A DNA stretch of 64,000 bases, from positions 1 through 64,000 of the forward strand of contig NZ_AJXU01000021.1 of the NCBI RefSeq assembly GCF_000264315.1, in the 5' to 3' direction. Source of the stretch: Rhodanobacter fulvus Jip2 (GTDB lineage: Bacteria > Pseudomonadota > Gammaproteobacteria > Xanthomonadales > Rhodanobacteraceae). The position numbers and the translations under genes are program-made. Below the pieces are notes generated by a model that saw nothing but the letters and a program-made list of their open reading frames with translations, did no database searches and was not told the origin of the DNA. Below, piece by piece: positions 34,581 through 44,100 of this stretch. The number at the start of each line of letters is the position of its first letter. Position 1 is the stretch's first letter.

Positions 34581-35707
34581 CACAGGTGCAACCTCCGATT
34601 CCGGACGAAAGCGACGAGTGCCTGCGCGGCGAACAGATTGAGATAAAAGAAAGCCCCAAGCAGGCGAATCGGTGCCAGTTTCCCCAACGTCGGCCTCAGC
34701 TTTCCTGCCACGACCAGGGCCACGCCCACGGCCAGCAGCAGTACGGCTGCAGCGTAGATTACATGGCGCGATGCCAACGCGGCGGAACTTGACGCAAACA
34801 ACAGCAGCAACCACGGCGCCAGCAATCGCAGCAGCTTGTGGCTGACGAAGCGGAACCACAGCGGATTGCCTGTCGGCGACAGCAACCAGGGCGCCAGCTG
34901 GATCAACTGGTAGTTGCCGGCCAGGGTGCGGATCTTGCGTTTCTGCTCCTGCGCCGCGTGTTGCGAGGGCCGGTCCCAGGCCAGGGCCAGCGGCTCAAAC
35001 ACCACGCGCTTGCCAGCCGCAACCACCTGCATCGGCACCAGCACGTCGTCGAGTACGGTGCCCGCAGGCAATGGCTGGAACAGATCGCGACGCATCGCAT
35101 ACAGCGCCCCGCTGACGCCGACGGTCGAGCCGGCGCGGCTTTCGGCATGACGGATCAGCTTTTCATAGCGCCAGTAGGCATCGACACCTCGCGCAAAGCC
35201 GGTTTGCGCATCCTCCAACTGGAGTTCCCCACTGACGGCACCCACCGACTCGTCACCAAGGTTGGCGGCCAGCTCGCGCAGTGCCACCGGCGCCAGCCGC
35301 TGGCGAATGTCCGTCAGCAGAAGCACCTCGCCCGTGGCGGCGGCGATGCCATCGTTGAGACAGGCAGCCTTGCCGCGACGTTCGGCAAACTCCAGCACGC
35401 GCAGGCGCGGGTCGCCAAACCGCCGGCAGCGTTCCGCCGTGTCGTCGCCGCAACCATCGCAAACGATCACGATATCCAGCAGCTGCGACGGATAGTCCAG
35501 CGCGTTGAGGTTGGCCAGCTTGGCCTCGACCTCGCCAGCGCCATCGTGAACGGCGATGACGATCGTCACGGTTGGCGTGATGTCACGCTTGCGCACGGGC
35601 TGCGGCGCCAGACTCGCCATCAGCCACATGCATACCGGGTAGCCCGCAAAGACATGCACGAGCAGCAAGGCGCTGCCCCAGAACGCAAGCTCCAATGCGC
35701 TGGTCAT
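34577..35707 (-). CDS. Glycosyltransferase family 2 membrane protein
   Basis: A 376-residue GT-A enzyme of the BcsA/IcaA type. One N-terminal helix (LELAFWGSALLLVHVFAGYP) precedes the catalytic domain with VTIVIAVHDGAGEVE, the acidic DxD-like LLLTDIRQ and the base region VLDDVLVPMQVV. QEQKRKIRTLAG replaces the canonical Q-x-x-R-W. About three C-terminal membrane helices follow. It links the NRPS genes (30 bases downstream of the NRPS stop) to the polymerase and transferase block. Confidence 0.88.
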   Translation of the reverse strand: MTSALELAFWGSALLLVHVFAGYPVCMWLMASLAPQPVRKRDITPTVTIVIAVHDGAGEVEAKLANLNALDYPSQLLDIVIVCDGCGDDTAERCRRFGDPRLRVLEFAERRGKAACLNDGIAAATGEVLLLTDIRQRLAPVALRELAANLGDESVGAVSGELQLEDAQTGFARGVDAYWRYEKLIRHAESRAGSTVGVSGALYAMRRDLFQPLPAGTVLDDVLVPMQVVAAGKRVVFEPLALAWDRPSQHAAQEQKRKIRTLAGNYQLIQLAPWLLSPTGNPLWFRFVSHKLLRLLAPWLLLLFASSSAALASRHVIYAAAVLLLAVGVALVVAGKLRPTLGKLAPIRLLGAFFYLNLFAAQALVAFVRNRRLHLW

Positions 35708-35737
35708 GGCATAGGTCTCCCGCGAGGCTGGTCCATG

Positions 35738-38700
35738 TCACTTGATCCCGAACAGCCGGCGCAGGCGCATGCCCAGCGACGCGTCGCCTGAACCCGCAAC
35801 AGCCTTCATCTCGGGCAGCTCGGCGGCCAACGCCGCCAGCGTGCTGGTGGCCACATCGAGCAACGCAATGCGCACGCCGGTTTCGCGCTGCACGCGATTG
35901 GCAAACTCGACGGCCAGCAGCGAATGTCCCCCGATATCGAAGAAATTATCGTTGCGCCTTATGTCGCTTACGCCAATCAGATCGCCCCATACCTCGGCCA
36001 GATAGGCTTCCCGCGGGTTATCGAGCGTGGGGGCGGTCGCCGTCGTGGTGCTGTGGCCGATGGCACCGGCGGCCGAGGGTTCGGGCAAGGCCTTGCGATC
36101 GATCTTGCCGTTGGGTGTCTTGGGCAGAGCGTCGAGCAGCTCGACATGTTGCGGCAGCATGTAGGTTGGCAGGCGCGCGCGCAGGTGCTCGCGCAGCGCT
36201 CGGGCCACGTCCGTGCGATCACCATCGACGACGGCGTACAGCACCAGCCGCAAGTCGTTGTCGCCGAAGCGGTGCGCCACCGCGACGCATTCGCGCATGC
36301 CCGCATAGGCATCCGCCGCAGCCTCGATGTCGCCTGGCTCGATACGGTATCCACGAATCTTGATCTGGTTGTCGACGCGCCCGTTGAAATACAGCACGCC
36401 ATCGCGCCAGCTGCCAAGATCGCCGGTGCGATACATGCGCGCGTCACCACCGACAAACGGGTCGGCGAGGAAACGTTCGGCGGTCAGCTCAGGCTGATGG
36501 AGATAGCCGTCCGCCACGCCATCGCCGCCGATCCAGATTTCGCCGATGAGGCCAGGCAGCGTCGGCTCACCATTGGCGTCGAGCACGTAAATGCGGGTAT
36601 TGGCGATCGGCTTGCCCAGCGGCACCTCGGTCAGCCCCGGGCGAACCCGGGCCACGGTCGACCAGATCGTGGTCTCGGTGGGGCCGTACAGATTCCAGAA
36701 CTCGCGGCAACGCCCGGCCAGGCTGTTGGCCACTTCCAGCGGCAGGGCTTCGCCACCCACGAACAGGCGCAGGTTGCGCACCTCGTTGTCACGCCCGGAA
36801 TCCATCAGCAACCGCAGCAGCGAAGGCGTCGTCTGCAACACGTTGCAGCCGCTGCGCTCCACCAGATCCCACAGCGGTTGCGGCTCGTGGTGTTCTTCCT
36901 CCGTGGCGATCACCAGGCGGGCGCCCACGATCAGCGGCAGGTACAACTCCAGCCCGGCGATATCGAACGACAGCGTGGTCACCGCGCACAACACGTCATC
37001 CGCCCCGAAACCGGGCTCGTGGCTCATGCTGAGCAGGAAGTTGACCAGGTTGCGATGGGTGATACCCACGCCCTTGGGCTTGCCGGTGGAGCCGGAGGTG
37101 TACAGCACATAGGCCAGGTTTTCGCCGCTGACCGTCGGCAGCGCCGTCTGTTCTTCGGGCTCCTTCAGCAACTCCGTGACGTCAAGCAGGAGGCGATTCG
37201 ACGCCACTTCCTGTGGCAACAGTTCGGCGTCAGTCACCAGCACATGCTGCAGGCCGGAATGCTCGGCCATGTAGCGCAGGCGTTCCGCCGGGAACGTGGG
37301 ATCCAGCGGTACGTAGGCCGCGCCGCTGCGCAGCACGCCGACCACCGCGATCAACATTTCCAGGCTGCGCGGCACGCAGATACCCACCAGCTTGCCGCGC
37401 CCGATACCGCGGCGCGCCAGCGCGAGGGCCAGCGCGCGTGACGACCGATCCAGTTCGGCATAGGTGATCGTTTTTCCGCCGCATTCGGCAGCCACGTTCT
37501 GCCGCACCCGGTGCATCTGCGCCTCGATCAGCGCCGTCAGTCCCAGTTCGCACGAATACGGCGTCACCGTATCGTTCCAGTGTTCCAACACTTCGCGCCG
37601 GCCCGTGGTTCCGAGCACGTCAATGTCGGCAAGGCGGGTGCCGGCGCGGGCCGCCGCATCTCCCAATCCGCTCACGCTGGAAAGCAATGCCTCATAGAAG
37701 CCGATCCAGCGGCGCACCGTGCTCGCGTCGTAGCGGACCGTCGCGTAATGGAGGTTGAGTGCCAGCGTCTTGCCGCTGTCGCTGAGGTTCAGGCTCAGGT
37801 CCCAATCCATGGCTGCACGTGCGCATTCGCGCAATTGATGGTCCAAGCCCTCGAAGGCCACCGAGGGCATCCGCGGCAGCAGGTTGAACTCGACACCGGT
37901 CAAGGCCGCTTCGCCGTGACTGGCGCGCACCCCCAACATGCGCTGGATCGCGGTCAGCGTCAGACCCTGGTGGTCCGCTGCCTCAAGCAAGGCCGCATGG
38001 GTGTGGGACACAAATTCATCAAACGGCAAGGCCGCATCGGTTCGCATCCGCACCGGCAGCGAACTCACGCCGTCACCCATCGACGCCCCGCCATCCGCGA
38101 GCGCCAGGCCGGCGAAGGGTACGGCCACCGCAAAGTCGCTCTGGCCGGAAAGCCGCGCCATCAACACGCCGAAACCACTCAGCAACAAGCTGAAGAGGCT
38201 CACGCCCCGCCGGCCGGCCTCACTCCTCAGTCGCTCGGTCAAGGCGGACGAAAATTCATGCCGTTCGGTGGCCGCCGCATAATCCGGCTGTTTCGGCATC
38301 GGCCGGTCGGCGGGCAACCTCAGGGGCGAAGGCGGCACGGCATGAACCTGTCGCCAATAGTCCAGATCCGCCGCCTCGCGTGAAAGGCGATGTTCGCGAC
38401 GGTCGATCAGGTAGCGCCGGAATGAACCTGGCGCAGCCATCGCCGGTTCGCGCCCGGCACGGAAAGCGTTGTAGCCCTCGGCCAGCTCCGAGATGAGCAC
38501 CGCCAGCGACCAGCCGTCGAAGACCAGGTGATGCGCGATGACATGCAGCGCATGGCGCTGCTCGCCGAGCCGGATCAGCGTGAAACGCACAAGCGGCGCC
38601 ACCGTCATGTCGAACGGCTGGCGTACCTGCTGATCGCAGAAGGCAGCCAAGCGCTCATCCCCCGTGTTGGGCGGCGACGCGTAGTCGAGCTCGCCCAAGG

Positions 38701-40762
38701 GCAACGGTGCGTCCTGCTGGAAGTGTTGGCGGCTGCCGTCCGCAGCGAAACTGAAGCGAAGCGCTTCATGCCGGCCCCATATCATGGCCAGCGACCGCTT
38801 CAGCGCGTCGGCATCCAGGACGCCATCCAGATGCAGCACCGACGATTCGTTGAACGTGAGCGCCGCCATGCCACCGAACTGGCTGACGAACCATTTCTCC
38901 ATCTGACCGTCGCTCAGCGGCACGTCCGTCGGCAGATCGATATCCCTTTCCGCCGGAACTGGGTCGGCGTCCACTGCCGGCGCCAGAGTCATGGCCGACA
39001 GCGCCTGCACTTGCCGCCTCGGTGTGCGCAAGGCGTAGATGGCCGCCGCACTCGGCGTTCCGCCTGCCATGGCGCGCAGACGGGTGACGAACGCCATCAC
39101 CAGCAGCGAATCGGCACCAGCATCGAACACATCGTCGTCGGCAGCCAGCGTGGGCGCAACCAGCAACTCGCGCCATAGCGCCAGAACGCGCTCCTCCAGC
39201 GTCGCGTCGACGGCCAGATGCGTTTCCTCGAGGCGTACTTCGGACACCGCTTCGAGCTGAAGCCGGTCGATCTTGCCGTTCGGTGTCAATGCCAGTGCAT
39301 CGTGGAACAACAACTGTTGCGGGCGCGCAAACGGCGGTAGCCGGGCAGCGAGATGCGCCGCCAGTTCGGCACGCAATGCCCCCTCGGCTTGAGCCTTGTT
39401 CATGGGCACGACATGACCTACCAGGCGACGTCCCTGCCCCACCACTGGCGCCACGACAGCCGCTGCACGCACCGCCGGATGGGCAATCAGCACCGATTCG
39501 ACCTCGCCAAGCTCGATGCGGTACCCGGCCACCTTGACCTGATCGTCCATGCGCCCGAGAAACTCCATGCGCCCATCCGGCTCGCGGCGAACGCGATCGC
39601 CACTGCGATAGACGCGCTCTTGCGTGCCATCCTGATGACGGAACCGCACAAAACGTTCGGCATCGAGCTCGGGCCGATGGATATAGCCATCGGCAAGGCT
39701 GTCGCCACCGATCAACAATTCGCCCTCGCTACCATCGGGCAGGGCTTGCAAGTATTCGTCGACGACATGCAGGCGCACGTGCGGCAGCGGTGCGCCGATG
39801 TCGGGACGCTCGGGCCAGAACACAGGCGCGCCGGACAACGGCTTGCTGGTAACGAACACGCAGGACTCCGTCGGCCCGTATTCGTTGTGGAGCTCGGCGT
39901 CGGGCAACGCCGCGAACAATTGTCGAATCGCCGGCGTGATCGACAGCGCCTCGCCACCGGTCATGAGATCGCGCAGATTTCCCGGCAAGGTGCCGCCCTC
40001 GGCATGGGCCTGCGCCAACGCGCGAAGCGCCACATAGGGCAAGAATGCGCGTTCGATGCGCTGCTCTCGCATCAGCTCGAGCATGCGGAACGGATCAAGC
40101 CGCTGCGGCCCCGACGCCATGATTAGGGAACCGCCGGTGGCGAACGTTGCAAACACATCCCGCACCGACGAATCGAACCCCAGCGTGGCAAATTGCAACA
40201 CCCGCGCTGCCTTGCCCAAGCGCGGATGATTCCGGTGCCACGCCACCATTCGACCCAGCGCACGGCGCGACAGCACAGCGCCTTTGGGACGTCCGGTAGA
40301 GCCGGAGGTAAACAGCACATAGGCAGGCCAGCTAGCGTCCACGGCTACCGGCTCGTCCAAGGCGTTGGCAGGCTCCCCCATGGCGGATTCGACAAACGGC
40401 AATTCAAGCGAGTGCAGCAGCTCACCCGGCGCGCCGGGCACAAGCACGCCAAGCCGCGGACGGGCATCCTCGAGCATCTGGACAAGACGGGCCCGTGGAT
40501 AGGACAAATCCAACGGCAGGTACGCCGCACCGACTGCGTACACCGCAAGAATGCCAATCACACTCTCGACGGAACGGTCACAAGTTACCGCAACCACGTC
40601 GCCGGGAATCACGCCGGCGACACGCAACTGCCCCGCCAAGGCCAGCACGCGCGTGCGCAGCTGGGCGTAATCCAGCGTGCACTGATCGTCCGACAGCGCC
40701 GCGCACTCGGAAACCGGCTGAGCCCGATACAAAAAGCCCAGTGTCAAGCCATCAGCAACCAT
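35738..40762 (-). CDS. Nonribosomal peptide synthetase A-T-C-A-T
   Basis: A 1674-residue assembly-line enzyme. Domains in order: adenylation (about 20-505; FTSGSTGRPKG, NEYGPTES), carrier (Ser552 in FDAGADSLL), condensation (about 610-1050; HHLVFDG 744-750), adenylation (about 1075-1560; YTSGSTGKPKG, YGPTETTIW) and carrier (Ser614-type position at 1614, GGHSLL). Manual ten-residue codes give DSRFMGEVFK (no match recalled) and DILQFGLIWK (glycine-like). No thioesterase, reductase or terminal condensation domain follows; the protein ends LRRLFGIK. GGGG precedes the ATG at 40760-40762. It has its own 396-base upstream gap, so it may have a separate promoter. Confidence 0.93.
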   Translation of the reverse strand: MVADGLTLGFLYRAQPVSECAALSDDQCTLDYAQLRTRVLALAGQLRVAGVIPGDVVAVTCDRSVESVIGILAVYAVGAAYLPLDLSYPRARLVQMLEDARPRLGVLVPGAPGELLHSLELPFVESAMGEPANALDEPVAVDASWPAYVLFTSGSTGRPKGAVLSRRALGRMVAWHRNHPRLGKAARVLQFATLGFDSSVRDVFATFATGGSLIMASGPQRLDPFRMLELMREQRIERAFLPYVALRALAQAHAEGGTLPGNLRDLMTGGEALSITPAIRQLFAALPDAELHNEYGPTESCVFVTSKPLSGAPVFWPERPDIGAPLPHVRLHVVDEYLQALPDGSEGELLIGGDSLADGYIHRPELDAERFVRFRHQDGTQERVYRSGDRVRREPDGRMEFLGRMDDQVKVAGYRIELGEVESVLIAHPAVRAAAVVAPVVGQGRRLVGHVVPMNKAQAEGALRAELAAHLAARLPPFARPQQLLFHDALALTPNGKIDRLQLEAVSEVRLEETHLAVDATLEERVLALWRELLVAPTLAADDDVFDAGADSLLVMAFVTRLRAMAGGTPSAAAIYALRTPRRQVQALSAMTLAPAVDADPVPAERDIDLPTDVPLSDGQMEKWFVSQFGGMAALTFNESSVLHLDGVLDADALKRSLAMIWGRHEALRFSFAADGSRQHFQQDAPLPLGELDYASPPNTGDERLAAFCDQQVRQPFDMTVAPLVRFTLIRLGEQRHALHVIAHHLVFDGWSLAVLISELAEGYNAFRAGREPAMAAPGSFRRYLIDRREHRLSREAADLDYWRQVHAVPPSPLRLPADRPMPKQPDYAAATERHEFSSALTERLRSEAGRRGVSLFSLLLSGFGVLMARLSGQSDFAVAVPFAGLALADGGASMGDGVSSLPVRMRTDAALPFDEFVSHTHAALLEAADHQGLTLTAIQRMLGVRASHGEAALTGVEFNLLPRMPSVAFEGLDHQLRECARAAMDWDLSLNLSDSGKTLALNLHYATVRYDASTVRRWIGFYEALLSSVSGLGDAAARAGTRLADIDVLGTTGRREVLEHWNDTVTPYSCELGLTALIEAQMHRVRQNVAAECGGKTITYAELDRSSRALALALARRGIGRGKLVGICVPRSLEMLIAVVGVLRSGAAYVPLDPTFPAERLRYMAEHSGLQHVLVTDAELLPQEVASNRLLLDVTELLKEPEEQTALPTVSGENLAYVLYTSGSTGKPKGVGITHRNLVNFLLSMSHEPGFGADDVLCAVTTLSFDIAGLELYLPLIVGARLVIATEEEHHEPQPLWDLVERSGCNVLQTTPSLLRLLMDSGRDNEVRNLRLFVGGEALPLEVANSLAGRCREFWNLYGPTETTIWSTVARVRPGLTEVPLGKPIANTRIYVLDANGEPTLPGLIGEIWIGGDGVADGYLHQPELTAERFLADPFVGGDARMYRTGDLGSWRDGVLYFNGRVDNQIKIRGYRIEPGDIEAAADAYAGMRECVAVAHRFGDNDLRLVLYAVVDGDRTDVARALREHLRARLPTYMLPQHVELLDALPKTPNGKIDRKALPEPSAAGAIGHSTTTATAPTLDNPREAYLAEVWGDLIGVSDIRRNDNFFDIGGHSLLAVEFANRVQRETGVRIALLDVATSTLAALAAELPEMKAVAGSGDASLGMRLRRLFGIK

Positions 40763-41158
40763 CACTTTCCCCTGTCCGCCGACCTGTTCATTGATCGACC
40801 AGCAGCCCACAAAAAGATCGACCCGTCGCTTGGGCGCACAAACGCGGCCTCAGCGACACAGCCTTTCATCAATTCCAAACAATCGGCAAACCTTGGTGAA
40901 TTTCACCGCCGGAACCACGAAATCGTGACGTCTATCGCAGACTATTACACGGTAGCTATGGTCTCACATCGAAAGTCCCGATCAAATCGGGGCTCGCCTC
41001 GGCTTCCAAGGCCAGGCGCTAGAAAAAATCCGAGAGTAGCGCCGTGCGAGCCTGCTCCGTTACGTGGGCGGGCACTGGCAGACATCGAGCATAGCGCGAT
41101 GCGCCAGAAGGCTCATCGACCCGGTTGTGCCGGGCCTATTCTGCTTACTGGCGCTGCT
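40763..41158. other. 396-base gene-free region upstream of the A-T-C-A-T synthetase
   Basis: No coding sequence is visible on either strand, and the base composition is more A/T-rich than the neighbouring genes. It holds two close palindromes (40895-40907 and 40916-40927) and a five-base GC stem with five-base loop (41120-41134) just past the PKS-NRPS stop. This is the only long gap inside the minus-strand run and probably contains a promoter for the downstream synthetase; I could not identify convincing -35/-10 boxes. Confidence 0.55.
40895..40927. promoter_or_regulatory. Paired palindromes, candidate operator
   Basis: GGTGAATTTCACC (40895-40907) is a perfect palindrome around one base, and CACGAAATCGTG (40916-40927) has perfect five-base arms. 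Their centres are about 20 bases apart, close to two helical turns, on the upstream side of the synthetase gene. Such spacing suits a dimer-pair regulator. No regulator gene is adjacent, so the binding protein is unknown. Confidence 0.35.
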
Positions 41159-44100
41159 TTAGCCGATTCCCAACAGCCGACGCAGCCGTGCACCGAACGA
41201 GGGCGTACCGGGCGCAGTCGCCGCCGCGGTTTCGGGCAATTCCCTGGCCAGCGACGCCAGCGTGCCGGTGGCGATATCGAGCAAATGGATGCGCACACCG
41301 GTCTCACGCTGGACCCGGGTGGCAAACTCGACCGCCAGCAGCGAGTGGCCGCCGACGTCGAAGAAATTGTCGCTTTCGCGAGCATCCTCGACACCGATCA
41401 ACTCGCGCCAGATGCCGGCGATGTAGACCTCGCGCGGGCCCATCAGCGCCGATTGTTTCGACGGCGCCGGCGAGGCCGCTGACGGCGCAGCGAACTCCGC
41501 CGCTCGCGCGGGCAGCGGCAGCGCCTTGCGGTCGATCTTGCCGTTGGGCGTCTTGGGCAGGCTGTCGAGCCGCTCGATGTGCTGCGGCAGCATGTAGGCA
41601 GGCAACTGGTCGCGCAGTCGATCGCGCAGCTGGGCGAGCCAGGCCGGGTCGTCCACCGCTGCCGCCACGTACAGCACCAGCCGCACGTCGTTGTCGCCGA
41701 AGGATTGCGCCACCGCGACGCATTCGCGCACGGCCGGGTCGGTGCCCGCCGCCGCTTCGATATCGCCCGGTTCGATGCGATATCCGCGAACCTTCAGCTG
41801 ATGATCCACGCGGCCGTGGAAGAACAGCACGCCATCGCGTTCACTGCCCAGGTCGCCGGTGCGGTACATGCGCGATCCGTCCGTCGCGAAGGGATCAGGG
41901 CGAAACCGTTCCGCGGTGAGGTCGTCGCGGAACAGATAACCGTCGGCCACGCCATCACCGCCAATCCAGATTTCACCCACCTCGCCTTGCGGCACCGCTT
42001 GCTGCTGCTCATCGAGAATGTGGATGCGCGTGCGGGCGATCGGGCGGCCCAACGGCACCGGGCCCGGACCCGGCTGCACCTGGACAAGGGTGGACCAGAT
42101 CGTGGTTTCGGTGGGGCCGTACATGTTCCACAACTCGCGGCATTTCCCGGTCAGCAGGGCGGCGGTGGCCCGCGGCAGTTCCTCGCCGCCCACCAGCAAT
42201 TTGAGCTTGCGCATGACGCCAGCGGCATCATGGTCGGCCAACATCCGCAGCAGCGCGGGAGTCGTTTGCAGCACGCTGGCCTGGCACTCGCGCAGCAACT
42301 GCAGCAGCGCGTCGGGGTCACGCTGCCGCGCATCGCTGGCCACCACCACACGGGCACCGGCGATCAGGGGCAGGTAAAGCTCGAGGCCAGCGATGTCGAA
42401 CGAAAGGGTGGTGACCGCGCACAGCACATCCGCTTCGTCGATACCCGGTTGTGTACGCATGCTGGTGAGGAAGTTGGCCAGGTTCCGGTGCGAAACACAT
42501 ACGCCCTTCGGCTGACCGGTCGACCCGGACGTGTAAAGCACGTAGGCCAGGTCGCTGCCTTCGACCACAGGCAAGGTCGCCGCTGCTGGCGGACCGGCTT
42601 CGATATCGGCGATGGCCAACAGTTCACGACCACGGGCCAAGCTCGCCGGCAACGCATCGACCTCCGCCGTCAGCACATGCCGAAGCTGCGCGTGCTCGGC
42701 CATGTAGCGCAGACGCTCCTCCGGAAACGCAGGGTCGAGCGGAACGTAGGCCGCACCACTTTTCATCACGCCCAGTACCGCAATCAGCATGTGCTCGCTG
42801 CGCGGCATGGAAACGCCAACCAGCTGGCCCCTGCCGACGCCGCGCGCTAGCAGTGCCTGCGCAACGGCGGTGGCCCGCCGGTCCAGTTCGGCATAGGAAA
42901 GCGTGCGCCCTTCGCACGCCACGGCAATGCGCTGCGGCGTCCTTTTCACCTGCGCGTCGATCAGCGTGGTCAAGGTATCCCGGGCGTCCGTCCGCCCGCT
43001 CCCGTTGGCCACTTGGCTGCCGTTGCCAACCATGCCCGCAAGCACGGCTTCGTACGTCTGGATCCAGCGACGGATGGTGGCGTTGTCGAACCTGGCGGTG
43101 GCGTAGTGAAGATCCAGCGTGAGTGTTTTCGCGGTGTCGTTGAGGTTGAAGAACAGATCCCACGCCAGCGCGGCGCGGCGGCAATCGTGGAGCTCGTATT
43201 CCAAACCGCTGAAGGCGACATCCGGCACACGCGGGTTGAGGTTGAAGATCACTCCGGTCAACGGCGTGCCGCCGGCGCGGCGGTGCAGGCCCAGCGCGCG
43301 CAGGATGTTCATGAAGGTGACGTCCTGGTGCTCGGACGCATCAAGCAGTGCCGCATGCGTGCGGCTTACCAGCGCCGCCGTGGTCGCGGCGGGATCGACC
43401 TTCAGCCGCACCGGCAGCGTGTTGACACCATCGCCGATCAACGCATGACTGCCTGCCAGCGCCTGGCCGGCGAACGGGATGCCGACGGCGAAGTCGTGCT
43501 GCCCGGTCAAGCGCGAAATCCAGGCGCCGAAGCCGGCCAGCAGCAGGCTGTACAGACTCACGCCCAGCCGGCGCGCTTCCTGTTTGAGCGCGATGGTCAG
43601 CGCGGGCGAGAACGCATGACGCTCGGTCGCTGCGGCAAAGTCCGGCGCCGCCTGCGGGTGGTCGCCGGGCAATTGCAGCGCAGCCGGTGGCGTCGCATAG
43701 ATGGCCTTCCAGTAATCGAGTTCGCTGGCCTGCGTGCGGGTTTGCCGCGACCGCTCGTCCAACACGTAGGCACGGAACGACTCCGCCACCGGCAGAGCCG
43801 GCGCGCGGCCGGCGACGGCGGCGCTGTAGCAACTGGCCAGTTCATCCATGAACACGGCCACCGACCAGCCATCCATCACCAGATGGTGAGAAATCACGTG
43901 CAGGCCGTGGCTTCGTTCGCCCAACCGCACCAGGCTGAAGCGCACCAGCGGCGCCCGGGTGGTGTCGAAAGGCAGGCCCATCTGCGCTTCGCAATACGCC
44001 GTGAAGCGTGTCTGCGCCTCGTCTCCATAGCCCGCGTAATCCATCTCGGCCAGCGGCAAGGGCGTGTCATCGTTGATCCGCTGGCTTTTGCCATCCGCCG

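Noticed and set aside
35924-37441. 505-codon open frame antisense to the NRPS
   Set aside because: Typical shadow frame of a GC-rich gene; the adenylation domain on the other strand has every core motif.
41120-41134. Five-base stem, five-base loop just past the PKS-NRPS stop
   Set aside because: Too short and without a T-run to be called a terminator.
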